A DNA stretch of 54,355 bases from Magnetospirillum sulfuroxidans (GCF_018224925.1 NZ_JAGTUF010000022.1:1-54355); one strand, 5' to 3'. Numbered from the stretch's first letter, positions 19,217 through 27,812 are shown. Program-made: numbers and translations. Notes: generated by a model from the letters alone, not told the origin.

Positions 19217-19366
19217 ATGGAAGACGACCTCAAGACCACCGAAACGCCGCCCGCCGAAACCAAGACCGCGGTCAACAAGCCGCCGGAAGAAGTTGGCGGC
19301 CCGCAAGGCCCGGAACCAACCCGCTTCGGCGATTGGGAAAAAGCCGGACGTTGTTCGGACTTTTGA
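19217..19366 (+). CDS. SdhAF4-like (DUF1674) succinate dehydrogenase assembly factor
   Basis: A 49-residue protein is encoded between xseA and truA. Its C-terminus reads EEVGGPQGPEPTRFGDWEK then AGRCSDF, which is the hallmark end of the DUF1674/SDHAF4 family (GGPxGPEPTRYGDWExxGRCxDF). In mitochondria and alphaproteobacteria this family helps insertion or protection of flavinated SdhA during complex II assembly. The N-terminal half is charged and probably disordered. AGGA lies seven bases before the ATG at 19217; an in-frame ATG at 19214 is also possible. The stop is four bases before truA. The gene is easy to miss because of its size. Confidence 0.88.
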   Translation: MEDDLKTTETPPAETKTAVNKPPEEVGGPQGPEPTRFGDWEKAGRCSDF

Positions 19367-19370
19367 CGCC

Positions 19371-20108
19371 ATGCCCCGCTACAAGCTTACCATCGAATAC
19401 CACGGCACCCCCTTTGTCGGCTGGCAACGCCAAGACAACGGAACCACCGTCCAAGCCGAGATCGAGGCGGCGCTGTTTCGCTTCTGCGGGGTGGAAACCG
19501 CCATCACGGCCGCCGGCCGCACCGATGCCGGCGTTCATGCCAGCGGCCAGGTCATCCATTTCAACCTGAACCGTGATTTCAGCGCCGACCGGGTTCAAGG
19601 CGGGCTGAATTACCACTTAAAGCCGCACCCCATCGCCGTCCGCTCGGCGGAAATCGTCGATGACCAGTTTCATGCTCGTTTTTCCGCCATCGGTCGGTCT
19701 TATCTGTACCGCATCATCACCCGCCGAGCCCCGCTGGCCATTGATCGCGACCGCGCTTGGTGGGTGCGGGTGCCGTTGGATGCCGAGGCCATGGCCGAAG
19801 GGGCCAAACACCTGCTGGGTCATCACGATTTCACCAGTTTCCGCGCCACCGCCTGCCAAGCCCGCAGCCCCGAGAAAACCCTGGATGTCCTTGACATCAC
19901 CCGCATGGACGAAGAAATCCGCATCGTCGCCGAGGCGCGCTCGTTCTTGCACCATCAGGTCCGCAACATGGTCGGCACCCTGAAAATGGTGGGCGAGGGC
20001 AAGTGGAGCCCCGCACACGTCAAAACGGCGCTGGACGCCCGCAACCGCGCCGCCGCCGGCCCAACGGCCCCGCCTGACGGGCTCTATCTGACCGGCGTGG
20101 TCTATTGA
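19371..20108 (+). CDS. truA: tRNA pseudouridine(38-40) synthase
   Basis: TruA isomerises uridines 38-40 in the tRNA anticodon stem-loop. The 245-residue protein starts MPRYKLTIEYHGTPFVGWQR, the family N-terminus. The catalytic aspartate is in AAGRTDAGVHASGQVIHF. Later conserved parts are HARFSAIGRSYLYRI, HDFTSFRA and the C-terminal FLHHQVRNMVGTL. The start is fixed by family alignment. It follows the SdhAF4-like gene by four bases and is followed by a terminator 6 bp after its stop. Assignment is secure. Confidence 0.97.
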   Translation: MPRYKLTIEYHGTPFVGWQRQDNGTTVQAEIEAALFRFCGVETAITAAGRTDAGVHASGQVIHFNLNRDFSADRVQGGLNYHLKPHPIAVRSAEIVDDQFHARFSAIGRSYLYRIITRRAPLAIDRDRAWWVRVPLDAEAMAEGAKHLLGHHDFTSFRATACQARSPEKTLDVLDITRMDEEIRIVAEARSFLHHQVRNMVGTLKMVGEGKWSPAHVKTALDARNRAAAGPTAPPDGLYLTGVVY

Positions 20109-20114
20109 GCGAAA

Positions 20115-20143
20115 AAAGCCCCCGGACCGATTCCGGGGGCTTT
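20115..20143. terminator. Bidirectional intrinsic terminator between truA and the lipoprotein gene
   Basis: AAAGCCCCCGGA (20115-20126) and TCCGGGGGCTTT (20132-20143) form a perfect 12-bp stem with a 5-base loop, flanked by A- and T-rich ends. It sits between the convergent truA and lipoprotein genes and can end transcripts from both sides. Confidence 0.9.
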
Positions 20144-20147
20144 CACG

Positions 20148-20828
20148 CTATTCCATCCACCTGTCGTCGATGACGATGGTCTGGCAATCGTCGGCGTGTT
20201 CCTCGCAAGCGGCGGTCGCCGTTTTTTCCGCCGCGGCGGCCGAAGGTTGCCCGCTGCGCCAGCCGTAAGAACCGTCCGATGCCGACACCCAGGCCTTGTG
20301 GCCGGGCGCGCTCAGATACTTGCGGAACGCCTCTTTGCCACTGGCGGCCAAGCCGTCGGGGTAACGAACCGACGACGCCGAACCGGCACTGCCCTTCTGA
20401 TCGCAAAACGCGGTGCACACCTGTTGGGAGCCAACCTTGCCGCCACACATCTGCCAACACCGATTGCTGGTTTGCACGCATTCATTGCGACACGCCGATG
20501 TCGTCGATGACGACGAACATTGATAGGTGGTCAGGAAGTGATCTTCGTCATATTTGATCGGCGCATTGTTGCGGCGCTGCTCGCGAACGTATTTGCTGTA
20601 TTTTGTTCGGGCATCGGCACGGGCGTCGTCTTCGCAGTCGCGCTTGTTGATTTGCGCGGCGTAATCACAATTGCGCACACAGGCGCTTCGCGTATTCTCG
20701 CACTGTGTCGTGCACACCCGGCCTTCGGCCGAAGCCGGCGGCGTGTACGAATATTGCGTTTCGTAAACCGGGCCACAGCCGGCAAGCGCCAGCCCAACAA
20801 ACACCATCAATGCCGCGACAATCCGCAT
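20148..20828 (-). CDS. Cysteine-rich lipoprotein with duplicated CX3CX6CX3C modules
   Basis: The 226-residue product begins with a lipoprotein signal (MRIVAALMVFVGLALAGCG; lipidated Cys18), which sets the start at 20828. Fourteen cysteines follow. Two blocks share one spacing, CX3CX6CX3C: C39-C43-C50-C54 and C113-C117-C124-C128, with a further CX3C at C138-C142. A charged helical segment lies between them. The last 40 residues (YGWRSGQPSAAAAEKTATAA then CEEHADDCQTIVI) form a separate small module with two cysteines. Twin CX3C blocks in other proteins form disulfide-locked helical hairpins, so a rigid periplasmic lipoprotein is likely. The family is not recognised and no function is claimed. 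Confidence 0.75.
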   Translation of the reverse strand: MRIVAALMVFVGLALAGCGPVYETQYSYTPPASAEGRVCTTQCENTRSACVRNCDYAAQINKRDCEDDARADARTKYSKYVREQRRNNAPIKYDEDHFLTTYQCSSSSTTSACRNECVQTSNRCWQMCGGKVGSQQVCTAFCDQKGSAGSASSVRYPDGLAASGKEAFRKYLSAPGHKAWVSASDGSYGWRSGQPSAAAAEKTATAACEEHADDCQTIVIDDRWME

Positions 20829-20858
20829 TTCCCCACCCCATCGGCTGACAGCAGCCAT

Positions 20859-21053
20859 TCTTGTGAAAACGTGATCCCGGACGGATCATTCCGGCACGCC
20901 CACCCAATGGATGCCGGATAATCCCCCCTGATCCAAGGTAGAATAGCCTTCGTCGCAAGCGCAGAAAAGGCGGAATCGGCGGGCACCGCCGCCGACCACC
21001 CTTAAACGAAACTAATGGCTGAATAATGGCCCGACGGCCTTTCGGCGAACGCT
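20859..21053. other. Intergenic stretch, nothing recognised
   Basis: About 200 bp upstream of the lipoprotein gene show no convincing open frame, RNA or hairpin. It must hold the lipoprotein promoter, but I see no clear -35/-10 pair. The structured repeat at 21054-21168 follows. Confidence 0.4.
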
Positions 21054-21168
21054 AAACCAGTTTCAGCTAAAGCGGAAACTGGTCTAGATTTCAAAAGTGG
21101 CCCGTGACGGGCCGCTCCGGCGCCGCTCCGGCTTATCGCATGTCCACGCTTCGCGTGAAAATGCTCTA
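21054..21168. repeat. Hairpin-rich intergenic element, probable interspersed repeat
   Basis: Three hairpins follow each other: ACCAGTTTC/GAAACTGGT (21056-21064 with 21075-21083), GGCCCG/CGGGCC (21099-21104 with 21108-21113) and CACGC/GCGTG (21145-21149 with 21153-21157). GCTCCGGC also occurs twice in a row (21113-21132). The minus-strand start, around AGAGCATTTTCACGCGAAGC, recalls palindromic intergenic repeats common in alphaproteobacterial genomes. It overlaps the stop codon of the flagellin-like gene. Repeat status needs other copies, which this window does not show. Confidence 0.5.
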
Positions 21169-21939
21169 GCCGAAGAGGTCGAGAATGCTGTTGGTCCGCT
21201 TTTTCGCCGCCGCCGCGAAAACGCCGCCCTGTTGATCGTAACGGGCATTCGCCGCCGCCTGGGTGCTGATTGCCTTTTCCACCGAGGCCAAAGCCGAACC
21301 GGCAACCGGCGTCGCACTTTGCGCCGTACGAATTTGATCGAAAGCTTCAAGCCCCGGATTCGCACGCGTCGGGGTGATGACGCTTTTGGCCACTTGCAGA
21401 TTGTAATCGATCTTTTGCGCCTTGCCGGTGGCCAGGGCCACCTGTCCCGCCGCCTGACGCAGGGATTGCGCATCGGTGATGTTCAGCGTGTCCAGGCCCA
21501 GCGCTTTGCTGTCCAATTGTTGGCTGGACACTTTGACCCGATCGCCCGAAGCCGAACTGACCGTCACCGCCGACGCCGTCGCCGCCAACAGATTGGCGCT
21601 GCCCACCTGGGCGCTTTTGCTGAGGTCATCGACCTGGGTGCGGACTTCGCTCAAGCGCTGGTTCAGCCGCGTGACCTCGTCTTGACTGATGGACGCCCCC
21701 GCCTTGGTCGCCTGGGCCAATTCCTGCCGCAAGCCGTCAACCAGGGCCAGCGCCTTGCCGGCATTGGTCGAAGCCTTGTCGATGGTGCTGCTGCTTTGTG
21801 CGGCGGTTTGCGCCGTCGCACCAGAGGAACCCGTCGCCGCAGAGGAAGACGCGGCACTGTCCGAGGCGGTAACCCGGCTGACGGTTCCGGCGCTCAGAAC
21901 CGAATAGGAATCCGTGGCAATGGCCGCAATCCCCGCCAT
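21166..21939 (-). CDS. Flagellin-like protein lacking canonical flagellin ends
   Basis: The 257-residue protein opens with a Ser/Ala/Thr-rich low-complexity part (about 10-55). A helical region with flagellin character follows (VTRLNQRLSEVRTQVDDLSK, then QVGSANLLAA), and then a stretch like the flagellin-family core (SSQQLDSKALGLDTLNIT). The canonical flagellin N-terminus and the C-terminal LLQ-type end are absent, so it is unlikely to polymerise normally. The C-terminus is helical and ends KKRTNSILDLFG. The ATG at 21939 has AGGGGG six bases upstream. It stands alone between a repeat element and a methyltransferase gene, with no flagellar gene next to it. It could be a flagellin-derived orphan or a surface protein. 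Confidence 0.65.
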   Translation of the reverse strand: MAGIAAIATDSYSVLSAGTVSRVTASDSAASSSAATGSSGATAQTAAQSSSTIDKASTNAGKALALVDGLRQELAQATKAGASISQDEVTRLNQRLSEVRTQVDDLSKSAQVGSANLLAATASAVTVSSASGDRVKVSSQQLDSKALGLDTLNITDAQSLRQAAGQVALATGKAQKIDYNLQVAKSVITPTRANPGLEAFDQIRTAQSATPVAGSALASVEKAISTQAAANARYDQQGGVFAAAAKKRTNSILDLFG

Positions 21940-22004
21940 ATTGGCCCCCTGGGTTAACTACCTTTGGTCATCATAGCGCAAAAGCCGAGCAAAGTAAAAA
22001 CCCG

Positions 22005-22655
22005 TTAATTAACCACCGCCAGGATAAAGCCGTCCCAGCCCTTGCCGCCCACGGTCTGCAAGGCGGTGGCGCTGACGCGGGGTTCTGTCGCCAGCATTTC
22101 CGCCAGCCGGCGCACGCCTTGGACCTTGGCCTCGGCTTCGGGGTCCAGCACCTTGCCATCGCGGACCACGTTATCGACGATGATGACCGAACCCGGCCGG
22201 GTCAATTTCAACGCCCAGGCGAAGTAATCGGGATTGCTGGGTTTGTCGGCGTCGATGAAGACGAAATCGAACGGCCCGCGCAGAGTAGGCAGGGTGTCGA
22301 GCGCCTTGCCTTCGTGCAGCCGCACCACGCCATCCAATCCGGCCATGGCGATGTTGGCACGGGCAACCTTGGCATGGGCGGGATCGGCTTCCAGCGTCAC
22401 CAATTGGCCATCGGCGGGAAGGGCGCGGGCCAGCCACAGGGTGGAATAAGCCCCCAGCGTGCCGATTTCCAAAATGCGCCGCGCCCCGCACATGCGGGCC
22501 ATCAGGTGCAACAGCTTGCCTTGATTGGGGGCAACGTTGATCGCCGGCAACCCGGCGGCGGCACTGGCGGCCAAGGCGGCGTCAAGGATCGGATCAGCGG
22601 GCATCAGCGCCGCGGCGAAATAGGAATCGACATCCGCCCACAAAGCCTTGCTCAT
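22005..22655 (-). CDS. Class I SAM-dependent O-methyltransferase
   Basis: The 216-residue protein belongs to the catechol/caffeoyl-CoA O-methyltransferase-like family (Methyltransf_3). Seen are the SAM site RILEIGTLGAYSTLWLARAL, the acidic residue at the end of strand 2 (LVTLEADPAHAKVARANI), the metal-binding FVFIDADKPSNPDYFAWAL and IIVDNVVRDGKV. These enzymes methylate catechol-like or acyl-CoA substrates with a divalent metal. The gene follows the membrane-protein gene by 10 bp at the end of the dapD-dapE transcript. The substrate is unknown. Confidence 0.9.
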   Translation of the reverse strand: MSKALWADVDSYFAAALMPADPILDAALAASAAAGLPAINVAPNQGKLLHLMARMCGARRILEIGTLGAYSTLWLARALPADGQLVTLEADPAHAKVARANIAMAGLDGVVRLHEGKALDTLPTLRGPFDFVFIDADKPSNPDYFAWALKLTRPGSVIIVDNVVRDGKVLDPEAEAKVQGVRRLAEMLATEPRVSATALQTVGGKGWDGFILAVVN

Positions 22656-22665
22656 CGTCGTCTCC

Positions 22666-23232
22666 TTACCAAAGACCGGCCATCACCCGATCGGAAATAT
22701 TTTCCAGCAACAGCGCCAACAACACATCCATGAAGGTGATGCCGATGGCGGTGCCCAGTCCCACTTCCAAGGCGATATGGGCGATATAGGCACGATAGAC
22801 CAACAGCAGCACGGTCAGGATCTGAACCAGCAGCATGGCCATCGGCGATTGGGTCAGCACGGTGACCGAGACAATGGGCAGCAGCAGCCCAACCTGCACG
22901 ACGCTGGCCCAATTATAGGCCGCGCCATAACGCCAATAGCGATGAAAACGGCCCAGGCTGTCGGTGACGAAAATCATCAGCAGCGGAAACGCCGTCCAGT
23001 CGATGGCATAGGCGATCAGCTTGACCGCAATCGCCCGGACTCCCGGATTCTCGCCAAAGCCGCCCGACAGGATCTCCAGCGCCATGACACCGGGAAACAC
23101 CAGGGCGGCGGCCCAGAACGAATGCCAAAAGCCCAGCGGCGAATCATTGATCCATACCAATCCCTGCGGATCGCGGCGGGCCAGCCGCCACGCGCCAAAG
23201 ATACCGGCATGGATTTCCGTCCAAGGGATCAC
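22666..23232 (-). CDS. Multi-pass membrane protein of unknown function
   Basis: The 188-residue product starts at a GTG (23230-23232) overlapping the dapE stop by four bases, so it is translated with dapE. It has about five hydrophobic segments, including [19 protein letters not shown] and [17 protein letters not shown], and an N-terminal soluble part [20 protein letters not shown] do not recognise a named family, though position after dapE suggests a conserved alphaproteobacterial arrangement. No link to lysine synthesis can be shown. Confidence 0.75.
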   Translation of the reverse strand: MIPWTEIHAGIFGAWRLARRDPQGLVWINDSPLGFWHSFWAAALVFPGVMALEILSGGFGENPGVRAIAVKLIAYAIDWTAFPLLMIFVTDSLGRFHRYWRYGAAYNWASVVQVGLLLPIVSVTVLTQSPMAMLLVQILTVLLLVYRAYIAHIALEVGLGTAIGITFMDVLLALLLENISDRVMAGLW

Positions 23233-24374
23233 GGCCGGCCGACCAGACGCCCAAGCACCCCGAGATAGATTTGAGTGAGCGCTTCCAGGTCGGCGACCAG
23301 GACGTGTTCATCCACTTTGTGCATGGTCTGGCTGACCAGCCCGAATTCCAGCACCGAACAATGGTTCTTGATGAAGCGGGCATCCGAAGTGCCGCCGGTG
23401 GTCGACAATTCCGGCCGCAGCCCCGTGACCGCCTGGGCACAATCGGCCACCGCTTCCGACAAAGCCCCCGGCGCGGTCAGAAAACTTTCGCCCGACACCT
23501 CGATGGCGCATTCGTACGCGCCGCCAACCCCGTCCAGGGTGTGGCGGATCCATTGTTCCAACGATGTGCCGCAATGCAGATCATTGAAGCGGATATTGAA
23601 GCCGGCGCGGGCCTGGGCCGGAATGACGTTGGTGGCGGCATTGCCCACATCCACCGTGGTCAGGGTCAGGGTCGAGGCCTGGAAATGCGGCGAGCCATGA
23701 TCCAGCGGCGCGGCGGTCAGGGCGTTGAGCATGGCCAGCAGACGCGGAATCGGGTTGTCGGCCAGATGCGGATAGGCGGCGTGCCCTTGGGTGCCGTAAA
23801 CGGTCAGACGGCCATTGAGCGACCCGCGCCGGCCGATCTTCATCATCTCGCCCAGGCGGTTGGGGTTGGTCGGCTCGCCCACCAAGCACCAATCCAGACG
23901 TTCGTCCTCGGCCACCAGCCAATCCAGCACCTTGACGGTGCCATCCACAGCCGGGCCTTCCTCGTCGCCGGTAATCAGCAGGCTGATCGACCCGGCCGCC
24001 GCGCCTTGATCGAGAAAACGGGCCACCGCCGCGACAAAGCAGGCGATGGCCCCCTTCATGTCGGTGGCGCCGCGCCCATAGAGGCGATCATTGACGATGG
24101 TTCCGGCGAACGGATCGACGGTCCAGCCAGAGGCCCCCACCGGCACCACGTCAGTATGACCGGCAAAGCAGAAATTCGGCCCGGCGGAACCCCGCCGGGC
24201 ATAAAGATTGCGGATCAGCGGCCCATTGCTGGCGCTGTCGACGGCGTGACACTCGAACCCCAGGCGACGCAACCAGCCGGCCAGCAGATCGCGGGCGCCA
24301 GCGTCATCGGGGGTGACGCTGGCGCATTTAATCAGTTCGGCGGTCAGGCCGACGGGGTCGGTCAGATTAATCAA
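23229..24374 (-). CDS. dapE: Succinyl-diaminopimelate desuccinylase
   Basis: DapE is a di-zinc M20-family amidohydrolase that releases LL-diaminopimelate in the succinylase branch of lysine and peptidoglycan precursor synthesis. The 381-residue protein shows the metal motifs [26 protein letters not shown] and [12 protein letters not shown], followed by [12 protein letters not shown] in the lid domain and [12 protein letters not shown] near the end. It overlaps dapD by four bases (ATGA at 24371-24374) and the membrane-protein gene at its 3' end. The assignment is firm, and the next enzyme in the pathway, DapD, is beside it. Confidence 0.97.
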   Translation of the reverse strand: MINLTDPVGLTAELIKCASVTPDDAGARDLLAGWLRRLGFECHAVDSASNGPLIRNLYARRGSAGPNFCFAGHTDVVPVGASGWTVDPFAGTIVNDRLYGRGATDMKGAIACFVAAVARFLDQGAAAGSISLLITGDEEGPAVDGTVKVLDWLVAEDERLDWCLVGEPTNPNRLGEMMKIGRRGSLNGRLTVYGTQGHAAYPHLADNPIPRLLAMLNALTAAPLDHGSPHFQASTLTLTTVDVGNAATNVIPAQARAGFNIRFNDLHCGTSLEQWIRHTLDGVGGAYECAIEVSGESFLTAPGALSEAVADCAQAVTGLRPELSTTGGTSDARFIKNHCSVLEFGLVSQTMHKVDEHVLVADLEALTQIYLGVLGRLVGRP

Positions 24375-25213
24375 TCGCGCAGCAATTCGTTGATGGAGAC
24401 CTTGGAACGGGTCTGTTCATCCACCCGCTTGACGATGACGGCGCAATACAGATTGGGGCCGGGCTCGCCATTGGGCAGCGGCTTGCCCGGCATGGTGCCG
24501 GACACCACCACCGAATAAGCGGGAACGCGGCCATAGAACACGTCGCCGGTGGCGCGATCGACGATCTTGGTCGATTTGCCGATATAGACACCCATGGACA
24601 GCACCGCGCCTTCCTCGACGATGACGCCTTCGGCGACTTCGGCCCGCGCGCCGATGAAGACGTTGTCTTCGATGATCACCGGGCCGGCCTGCAACGGTTC
24701 CAGCACACCGCCGATACCCGCGCCGCCCGAAATGTGAACGTTGCGGCCGATCTGGGCGCACGAACCGACGGTGGCCCAGGTGTCGATCATGGTGCCGGTA
24801 TCCACATAGGCGCCGACATTGACGAAGCTGGGCATCAACACCACGCCGGGGGCGATGAAGGCGGGGCGGCGGACGACGCAGCCGGGGACGGCGCGGAAAC
24901 CGTGGGCCTGGAACATCCCTTCGTCCCAGCCTTCGAACTTGGTCGCCACCTTGTCGTACCAATGCGAACCATGGGGGCCGCCGGAAACAAGGTGCGAATC
25001 GTTAAGACGGAACGACAGCAGCACCGCCTTTTTCAGCCACTGATTGACCACCCATTCGCCGTCCAGCTTTTCGGCGACGCGGAAATGGCCGGTATCGAGC
25101 ATGCCCAAAGCCATCTCGACCGCGTCGCGGACCTTGGCGTCGGCCTTGGAATTGATGGTGTCGCGGACTTCCCAGGTATCCTCGATGGCTTTTTGCAGGT
25201 CGGCGAAGCTCAT
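24371..25213 (-). CDS. dapD: Tetrahydrodipicolinate N-succinyltransferase
   Basis: DapD transfers succinyl from succinyl-CoA to tetrahydrodipicolinate. The 280-residue protein has an N-terminal helical domain ([20 protein letters not shown]) and a left-handed beta-helix of hexapeptide repeats: [40 protein letters not shown] and [20 protein letters not shown], typical of the trimeric family. The C-terminus ([19 protein letters not shown]) contributes to CoA binding. It heads the dapD-dapE operon, with 63 bp separating it from the HAD gene. Length and order are as expected. Confidence 0.97.
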   Translation of the reverse strand: MSFADLQKAIEDTWEVRDTINSKADAKVRDAVEMALGMLDTGHFRVAEKLDGEWVVNQWLKKAVLLSFRLNDSHLVSGGPHGSHWYDKVATKFEGWDEGMFQAHGFRAVPGCVVRRPAFIAPGVVLMPSFVNVGAYVDTGTMIDTWATVGSCAQIGRNVHISGGAGIGGVLEPLQAGPVIIEDNVFIGARAEVAEGVIVEEGAVLSMGVYIGKSTKIVDRATGDVFYGRVPAYSVVVSGTMPGKPLPNGEPGPNLYCAVIVKRVDEQTRSKVSINELLRD

Positions 25214-25276
25214 GGCCGTGATCCTTGATGAGACGTGAATTCGGTTGGCGGAAACATAGCGCGTTGTCAGCTCAAG

Positions 25277-25987
25277 TCAACGCACCGAGGGGGTAGTTTC
25301 CACCTGCTCAAGCCAGTGGGTCAGATCATCGGTGACGTGATGGACGTGGGCCAAATCGTCATCGTCATGCATCACCACCTTGCTATCGGGATGGTCGTCC
25401 TGGCGCACCCACACCGTGGTCATGCCCAGGGCGGCGGCGGGAACGAGATTGCGGTGAAGATCCTCGACCATCGCCGCCGCGCGCGGATCAAAGGCGAAGC
25501 GCCGCACCATCAGATCATAGCATTCCGGCTGCGGCTTGGGGACGAACCGCGCGGCGGCGATGTCGAAGATGCCGGCGAAATGATGGCCCAAGCCCAGTTG
25601 CGCCAACACCTTTTCGGCGTGCCGCTCCGAGCCGTTGGTGAAGATCAGCTTGCGCCCGCCCAGCCGCCCAAGGGCCGCATCCAGGCGCGGCGCCGCGTCC
25701 AGCACCGTGTGGTCGATGTCGTGAACATAGGCCAGGAAATCGTCCGGCTCCATGCCATGCACACTCATCAATCCGCGCAAGGTGGTGCCGAATTCCCGGT
25801 AATAGCGCTTTTGCAGGACGAAGGCGTCATCAAGCTCCAGGCCCAGCCGGGTGGCGATGAACTGACGCATGCGCACGTCGATTTGCGGGAACAGGCTGGA
25901 CGTCGCCGGATACAGCGTATTATCCAGATCGAACACCCAGGTTTCCAGGTCGGACAAGGGCGGGCGGTGCGTATCTATAGGGCTCAT
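25277..25987 (-). CDS. HAD-superfamily pyrimidine 5'-nucleotidase-like phosphatase
   Basis: The 236-residue protein has the HAD catalytic motif I WVFDLDNTLYP (nucleophile Asp near residue 20), motif II IFTNGSERHAEKVL, motif III lysine in VPKPQPECYDLM and motif IV MVEDLHRNL. The DLDNTLYP form is typical of the SDT1/pyrimidine 5'-nucleotidase group. The ATG at 25987 has AAGG six bases upstream; a longer frame would need a TTG. It is read in the same direction as dapD and divergently from the GGDEF gene. The exact substrate is an inference. Confidence 0.88.
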   Translation of the reverse strand: MSPIDTHRPPLSDLETWVFDLDNTLYPATSSLFPQIDVRMRQFIATRLGLELDDAFVLQKRYYREFGTTLRGLMSVHGMEPDDFLAYVHDIDHTVLDAAPRLDAALGRLGGRKLIFTNGSERHAEKVLAQLGLGHHFAGIFDIAAARFVPKPQPECYDLMVRRFAFDPRAAAMVEDLHRNLVPAAALGMTTVWVRQDDHPDSKVVMHDDDDLAHVHHVTDDLTHWLEQVETTPSVR

Positions 25988-26090
25988 GGACCTTGTGCTA
26001 CGCTTGGAGACGACAAAACGCAACTGTCCGGTTTTCTTAGTCGTTAATCCTTAGGCAATATGCTAACACCGGGACCCAGGTGGACGACGG

Positions 26091-27809
26091 GTGTGGATGG
26101 GAATGAGCTCGCCGCGAGATCAACAGCTGCGACAACAAGACGGCCAGGGATCGGCGCATGCCACCCTGGGAACCGCTGCCCTAAAGACCTATCCCGGCGC
26201 CGCCCTGCTGGTCGATGCCAAGGGTACGGTGATCGCCGGCAATGGTCGCGGCGAGGCGGTGCGCCTGGCCCTGGAAAGCGGCCTGCTGCCGGAAATCACC
26301 TCCTTGCTCAATGAGAACCGCGCCACCGTGGTGACGCTGCCCGCCGGCAGCGGCTCGGTGATCATCGAGCTGATCGCCTTGCCGGCCGAAAACAACCTGT
26401 TCCTGCTGCTTGGCCGCGACATCACCTTGGAACGCAATCTGCGTTCCGCTTTGGTGGAATCGCGCCAGCGCTATAAGGATCTGGTGGATATTTCCTCGGA
26501 TTTCGCCTGGGAAGTCGGCGCCGACGGCCATTTCGCCTTTGTCAGTCCGAAGGGAGCCTTGGGCTATTCCGCCGATGAACTGGTCGGTCGTGATCCCGCC
26601 GATTTCATCACCGAGACCCCGCTGGAAGCCGGCGAGACCCCCTTCGCCAACGCCCTGGCCCTGGAAGACGTGGAAGTGTGGATGACCCAAGCCGACGGCA
26701 CCCCCGCCTGCGTCCTGGCGTCATCGACCCCCATCCGGGGCGACGACGGCCAGTGGCTGGGGGCGCGGGGCATCTGCCGCGACATTACTCAGGAACGCCT
26801 GCGCGATGCGGCCTTGTCGCGCGCCAATAACCGCGAACGCCTGCTGTCCTATATCGTGCGGACCATCCGCGACGAAGTCGATCCCATCGACATGCTGCGC
26901 GCCGCCGCCGAGGCCACCGCGCGCGCGCTGGGCGCCACCGGCTGCCAGATTTTCCGCCTGTTGCCCGATGCGTCGGATTTCGCCCTCGCGGCCCAGTACG
27001 GCACCGGCGGCGAGGAAAAGGACGTGCTGGATTCCTTCGTCAACAGCGACCATTACGAAGAACGCATCGACAATTGGCACGTTCTGGCCACGGTCAGCCG
27101 CTATCGCCATTCCATCAACGGCACCATCTTGCTGTGGCGCGACGACCAGCGTCCGGGCTGGAGCGATGATGACCGCCTGCTCATCGACGACGTCGCCAAC
27201 CAAGTCGGCCTCGCCAACGAACAGATCACCAATCACGAACGGATCTTGCGGCTGTCACGCACCGATTCGTTGACCGGCTTGTTCAACCGCCGCGCCTTTT
27301 TCGAAGAAATCGCCCGTCGTTTCCAACGCCTGAGCCGTGAGCACAAGCCGGCGGCGCTGATCTATGTCGATCTCGACAATTTCAAGGCAGTCAACGACGT
27401 CCACGGCCATCAGACCGGCGATCAGGCCTTGGTCGCCGTGCGCGATCTTTTGTTGCACCACACCCGCCCCACCGACCTGGTGGCCCGGCTGGGCGGCGAT
27501 GAATTCGCCATCTGGCTGGAAGGGGCGGAAGAACACATCGCCATCCGCCGCTGCGAAGGCATGTTGGGGGCCAGTTCAACCCTGGCCCATTTTTCCGGCA
27601 GCGCCGACAAGCCGCTGCATATGTCGTTGGGCGTGGCCGTCCATGACGGTTCCAGCGCTGAAAGTCTGGATGATCTGATCGCCCGCGCCGATAAAGCCAT
27701 GTACGAGGTCAAGCGCGATGGCAAGGGGGCTTGGCGGCTGGCCCCCGAGCCCGCTTCCACTTCCGCTTCCACTTCCGCTTCCACTTCCGCTTCTGGGGCA
27801 CAGGGTTAA
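26091..27809 (+). CDS. PAS-PAS-GAF-GGDEF diguanylate cyclase
   Basis: The 572-residue soluble protein has two PAS-like domains (about 30-112 and 125-235), a GAF-like region (about 250-375) and a GGDEF domain (about 385-550). The active motif RLGGDEFAIWL is intact (GGDEF at 468-472), and an RxxD inhibitory site (R459, D462) lies five residues before it, so c-di-GMP synthesis with product inhibition is likely. The C-terminus carries a Ser/Thr/Ala repeat from a 12-bp tandem repeat. The start could be GTG 26091 or ATG 26103; AGGTGG precedes the first. It is followed 3 bp later by the DUF2336 gene, probably in one transcript. Confidence 0.9.
   Translation: MWMGMSSPRDQQLRQQDGQGSAHATLGTAALKTYPGAALLVDAKGTVIAGNGRGEAVRLALESGLLPEITSLLNENRATVVTLPAGSGSVIIELIALPAENNLFLLLGRDITLERNLRSALVESRQRYKDLVDISSDFAWEVGADGHFAFVSPKGALGYSADELVGRDPADFITETPLEAGETPFANALALEDVEVWMTQADGTPACVLASSTPIRGDDGQWLGARGICRDITQERLRDAALSRANNRERLLSYIVRTIRDEVDPIDMLRAAAEATARALGATGCQIFRLLPDASDFALAAQYGTGGEEKDVLDSFVNSDHYEERIDNWHVLATVSRYRHSINGTILLWRDDQRPGWSDDDRLLIDDVANQVGLANEQITNHERILRLSRTDSLTGLFNRRAFFEEIARRFQRLSREHKPAALIYVDLDNFKAVNDVHGHQTGDQALVAVRDLLLHHTRPTDLVARLGGDEFAIWLEGAEEHIAIRRCEGMLGASSTLAHFSGSADKPLHMSLGVAVHDGSSAESLDDLIARADKAMYEVKRDGKGAWRLAPEPASTSASTSASTSASGAQG
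27754..27789 (+). repeat. 12-bp tandem repeat inside the diguanylate cyclase gene
   Basis: CTTCCACTTCCG is present in three perfect head-to-tail copies (27754-27765, 27766-27777, 27778-27789), followed by a partial CTTC. It encodes the STSA-type tail near the C-terminus and keeps the frame because the unit is a multiple of three. Confidence 0.9.
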
Positions 27810-27812
27810 GCC

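Noticed and set aside
17657-19372. A long minus-strand frame opposite xseA
   Set aside because: It mirrors xseA codons and is Gly/Gln/His-rich; no family resemblance was seen.
20859-21165. A small RNA gene in the gap between the lipoprotein and flagellin-like genes
   Set aside because: The hairpins could be an RNA, but I see no promoter with consensus boxes, and the look of a repeat element is stronger.
27754-27789. A CRISPR or minisatellite array
   Set aside because: There are no spacers; units are 12 bp and lie within a coding frame, so it is a coding tandem repeat only.
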